7,218 nucleotides of DNA, taken from contig CAMNBW010000074.1 in the NCBI GenBank assembly GCA_946533525.1, positions 1 to 7,218 on the forward strand, read 5' to 3'. The DNA comes from an uncultured Lachnospiraceae bacterium (GTDB lineage: Bacteria; Bacillota; Clostridia; Lachnospirales; Lachnospiraceae). Shown here piece by piece: positions 7,001-7,218 of this stretch. The notes beneath the pieces were generated by a model that was not told where the DNA came from, did not search any database, and worked only from the letters and a program-made list of their open reading frames with translations. Each line of letters opens with the position of its first letter. The stretch's first letter is position 1. The translations under genes and the position numbers were made by a program.

Positions 7001-7202
7001 AAGCGACAATATCATCCTGCTCCTCCGGATCCGCTCCCGGGAAAACGGTATAGACCGCAAGCACCGGGTAATCTATATCGGGCATGAGCTTTAAGGTAAT
7101 GCTGCTTATGGAAAGCAATGCGAAGATAGCCAGCGCAATTAAACTTACCAATACTGTTACGGGACGCTTCAGGCACCCCTTGGTCAATGCCGCTGCTCCC
7201 AT
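4083..7202 (-). CDS. RND-superfamily efflux permease (AcrB/HAE type)
   Basis: This is a proton-driven inner-membrane pump of the RND family, which normally works as a trimer. The 1039-residue product is full length and shows the duplicated RND layout. TM1 lies at about 13-35, followed by a large extracytoplasmic porter/docking loop (about 40-330) and TM2-TM6 (about 332-488). TM7 is at about 522-542, followed by a second loop (about 545-838) and TM8-TM12 (about 841-999). A basic cytoplasmic tail follows, rich in Lys at 1003-1012. The TM4 proton-relay motif reads GMMVDNAIVVIE (397-408), keeping the first Asp of the usual pair (D401) but with Asn at 402. In TM10 the matching stretch is GIVVNNGILYVD (907-918), with Asn where AcrB has its essential Lys. 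RLRPILMTTL (941-950) is a typical RND motif before TM11. A Gly/Ser-rich stretch lies at 639-652. The ATG at 7202 is preceded by AAGGAG ten bases upstream. A membrane-fusion partner could lie beyond the right edge. The substrate cannot be read from sequence. Confidence 0.95.
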   Translation of the reverse strand: MGAAALTKGCLKRPVTVLVSLIALAIFALLSISSITLKLMPDIDYPVLAVYTVFPGADPEEQDDIVASKIEDSIATISGVKTTIVRCYQDYNFVAAQFEYGVDLDKAYDDVKKKIDQLKGDFPDDCQDPTVIEMDLDSMDDMTLSVTPVGEGIDVLKEVDENIDPELKKLSSLAQTTVTGGDKRYISVELIPEYASQYGLTIANVVDAISAVNFTVPAGSASYGEKTVNLSSKTEYETIPELEQVPVTTGKGQVIHLADVANIRYAVNDKTELSRYKGEDNVSIGLKRKQSSSAVTLSRQVGKLIPELQKDNPNVKIEVVSDSADTIIDSLTSVGQTLILGIALSMLVLLIFFGDLKASLIVGSSMPISLLVTIICMNFMGFSLNVVTMSALVIGIGMMVDNAIVVIEMCFRKRDEGMTFFDSAYLGTKVVIGSIVGSTITTVVVYLPLAMMKGLSGQMFGQLGYTIIFALLSSLISAMTIIPFFFSRYQPVEKKEILTSRILTKVSGGYARILGKVLKMKKTTLLIAILLFAGSMALATQLKTELMGSTDEGIINLSMTFRPNLSLEEMDKTVRRLEEFVEAQPESNRYSTTINESSTSATVRAYKVKGLKQSSQDIADRWNKELVNFSGDCEVNASSGSSMGGSGFASGSTKEIDIESTNREDLVKGASMIEEMMHNTNGVYGVESTARESGSKVEVVVDPMLARAKGFSPQQLAGLVYTNMTGTKAMDVDLDGDEYEVTVEFPKDRYKTIPDVESMTFTNSSGVSVPITEMAELKFTSAPQTIQKQNGMYYASITATLTADTVDDLGPVLEEKAHALELPGSVDFAESAQQTAMNEEFSAIGQAIFIAIFLVFMVMAIQFESMIYSILIMMCVPFAVIGSVTLLFLTNTKISMVSLMGVLMLAGIVVNNGILYVDTTNQNREAGMEINTALIETGKSRLRPILMTTLTTILSMLPVALGTSDNARAMKGMGIVIIGGLVASTILTLLLIPTFYLIVERFKKKTKKKRKKRFFGLIKAKEMNISEKSEIDPNTDDGK

Positions 7203-7212
7203 TATTTATTAT

Positions 7213-7218
7213 CTCCTT
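7213..7218 (-). promoter_or_regulatory. Ribosome binding site of the efflux permease
   Basis: The minus strand reads AAGGAG, then ten bases, then ATG at 7202. It is at the very edge of the window, and the AT-rich spacer contains several TAA triplets, so an upstream gene could end here, though this cannot be confirmed. Confidence 0.65.

Overview
The window is 7.2 kb of moderate-GC bacterial chromosome, and every supported gene lies on the minus strand. The likely host is a Gram-positive clostridial bacterium of Lachnospiraceae type. This rests on three things: the fungal/archaeal-type aspartate-semialdehyde dehydrogenase whose N-terminus closely resembles clostridial versions, strong AAGGAGG-type ribosome binding sites, and frequent ATA (Ile) codons. 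The taxonomic call is inference from reading, not from a search.

In transcription order (right to left): (1) 7202-4083 encodes a complete 1039-residue RND-superfamily efflux permease of the AcrB/HAE type. It is followed by an imperfect stem-loop (4014-4069) that probably terminates it. (2) The AT-rich gap 3899-4082 holds a near-consensus sigma-A promoter (TTGACT, 17 bp, TATAAT). This promoter is bracketed by two identical 14-bp direct repeats and fires towards the next gene. (3) 3898-1796 encodes a 700-residue protein of unknown function: about 600 residues of highly charged, proline- and alanine-rich, apparently disordered sequence, including a Lys-Pro-Val-Lys-Glu tandem repeat, then a C-terminal block of about four membrane helices. 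(4) 1796-420 is argH (argininosuccinate lyase), whose start codon overlaps the stop codon of gene 3. (5) 344-1 is the first 114 codons of asd, cut by the window edge.

Genes 3 to 5 look like one transcription unit driven by the promoter at 3952-3980. argH (last step of arginine synthesis) and asd (entry to lysine, methionine and threonine synthesis from aspartate) are housekeeping amino-acid genes. The membrane-anchored disordered protein co-translated with argH has no obvious link to them, and it is the least explained object here. The efflux permease appears to be transcribed separately, and any adaptor partner would lie beyond the right edge.

No tRNA, rRNA, mobile element, CRISPR array or clear new multi-gene system is visible. 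The best candidates for a second look are the repeat-flanked promoter and the 700-residue protein it controls.
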